Origin: Glandiceps talaboti
Lineage: Eukaryota; Hemichordata; Enteropneusta; Spengelidae
NCBI RefSeq assembly: GCF_964340395.1
Contig: NC_135555.1
Location: 21,508,447-21,572,446, forward strand
Direction: 5' to 3'
DNA length: 64,000 bases
Shown here in pieces: positions 63,802 through 64,000 of this stretch. The translations under genes were made by a program, and so were the position numbers. The number at the start of each line of letters is the position of its first letter. The stretch's first letter is position 1. The notes beneath the pieces are model-generated. The model was not told the DNA's origin and ran no database searches. It saw nothing but the letters and a program-made list of their open reading frames with translations.

Positions 63802-64000
63802 TTACTGACTTCAAACAGTGCTACAACACCCTGTACTATTTCTGACCACTCTCTGTTTTTCTCACAGAATGCATACATAATTCAACACACAAGTCTACCT
63901 TCAGTACATTCTATCCTAAATATAAACATGACTATATTGCAAATGCAGACTGTACTGAAGATGACAATTTATCAAACAAACTGTATAAAGGTGTAGATAT

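Larger units (their letters stand above)
57743..64000. other. AKTIP upstream intron or flank; one candidate exon only
   Basis: Apart from a possible exon at 63159-63275 no coding sequence is supported. Small inverted-repeat elements occur at 57793, 59566, 60716, 61661 and 63714, and CA/CAGA microsatellites at 58565-58692. The remaining AT-rich DNA shows nothing I can assign. Confidence 0.5.

Overview
The window is AT-rich, intron-rich DNA from an animal, most likely a marine invertebrate. The support is long introns with canonical GT/AG borders, three genes with clear vertebrate orthologues, tRNA-derived SINEs, many small inverted-repeat DNA elements, and very many mini- and microsatellites. 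The phylum cannot be fixed from the sequence alone; a lophotrochozoan or an invertebrate deuterostome would both fit. No bacterial-style genes, CRISPR arrays, rRNA genes or virus-derived elements were seen.

Layout. (1) 1-16650: the 3' part of an unrecognised plus-strand gene. It is seen as a 75-bp internal exon at 2417-2491 and a terminal exon at 16540-16596 with a poly(A) signal; the roughly 14-kb interval between them is filled with repeats, including a 49-bp minisatellite of about 26 copies. (2) 16650-26406: repeat-rich intergenic DNA. (3) 26407-44493, minus strand: a complete 16-exon katanin p80 gene (KATNB1), 663 codons, with the N-terminal WD40 propeller and the C-terminal p60-binding domain. 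(4) 44494-45060: a compact head-to-head promoter. (5) 45061-48127, plus strand: a complete three-exon UPF0598 gene (C8orf82 orthologue, probably mitochondrial, 221 aa). (6) 48128-52670: convergent 3' ends with no clear coding. (7) 52671-57742, minus strand: six coding exons of AKTIP (FTS), a UEV protein of the FTS-Hook-FHIP dynein adaptor complex; its 5' coding exon is not certain, but a candidate lies at 63159-63275. (8) 57743-64000: upstream intron or flank of AKTIP, rich in small inverted-repeat elements.

The genes do not form a pathway operon, but two of the three named ones act on microtubules (katanin severing; dynein cargo adaptor).

The most unusual signal is repeated tandem amplification of sequence that includes exon-intron junctions. 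In AKTIP one exon end with its 5' splice site is repeated four times at a 72-bp period and stays open in frame. The preceding exon's start with its 3' splice site is repeated three times at 90 and 87 bp, also in frame. In KATNB1, exon 10 sits between one minisatellite that copies its acceptor (44 bp) and another that copies its donor (54 bp). These could produce length-variant isoforms or act as splice decoys; which of these happens cannot be told from sequence.
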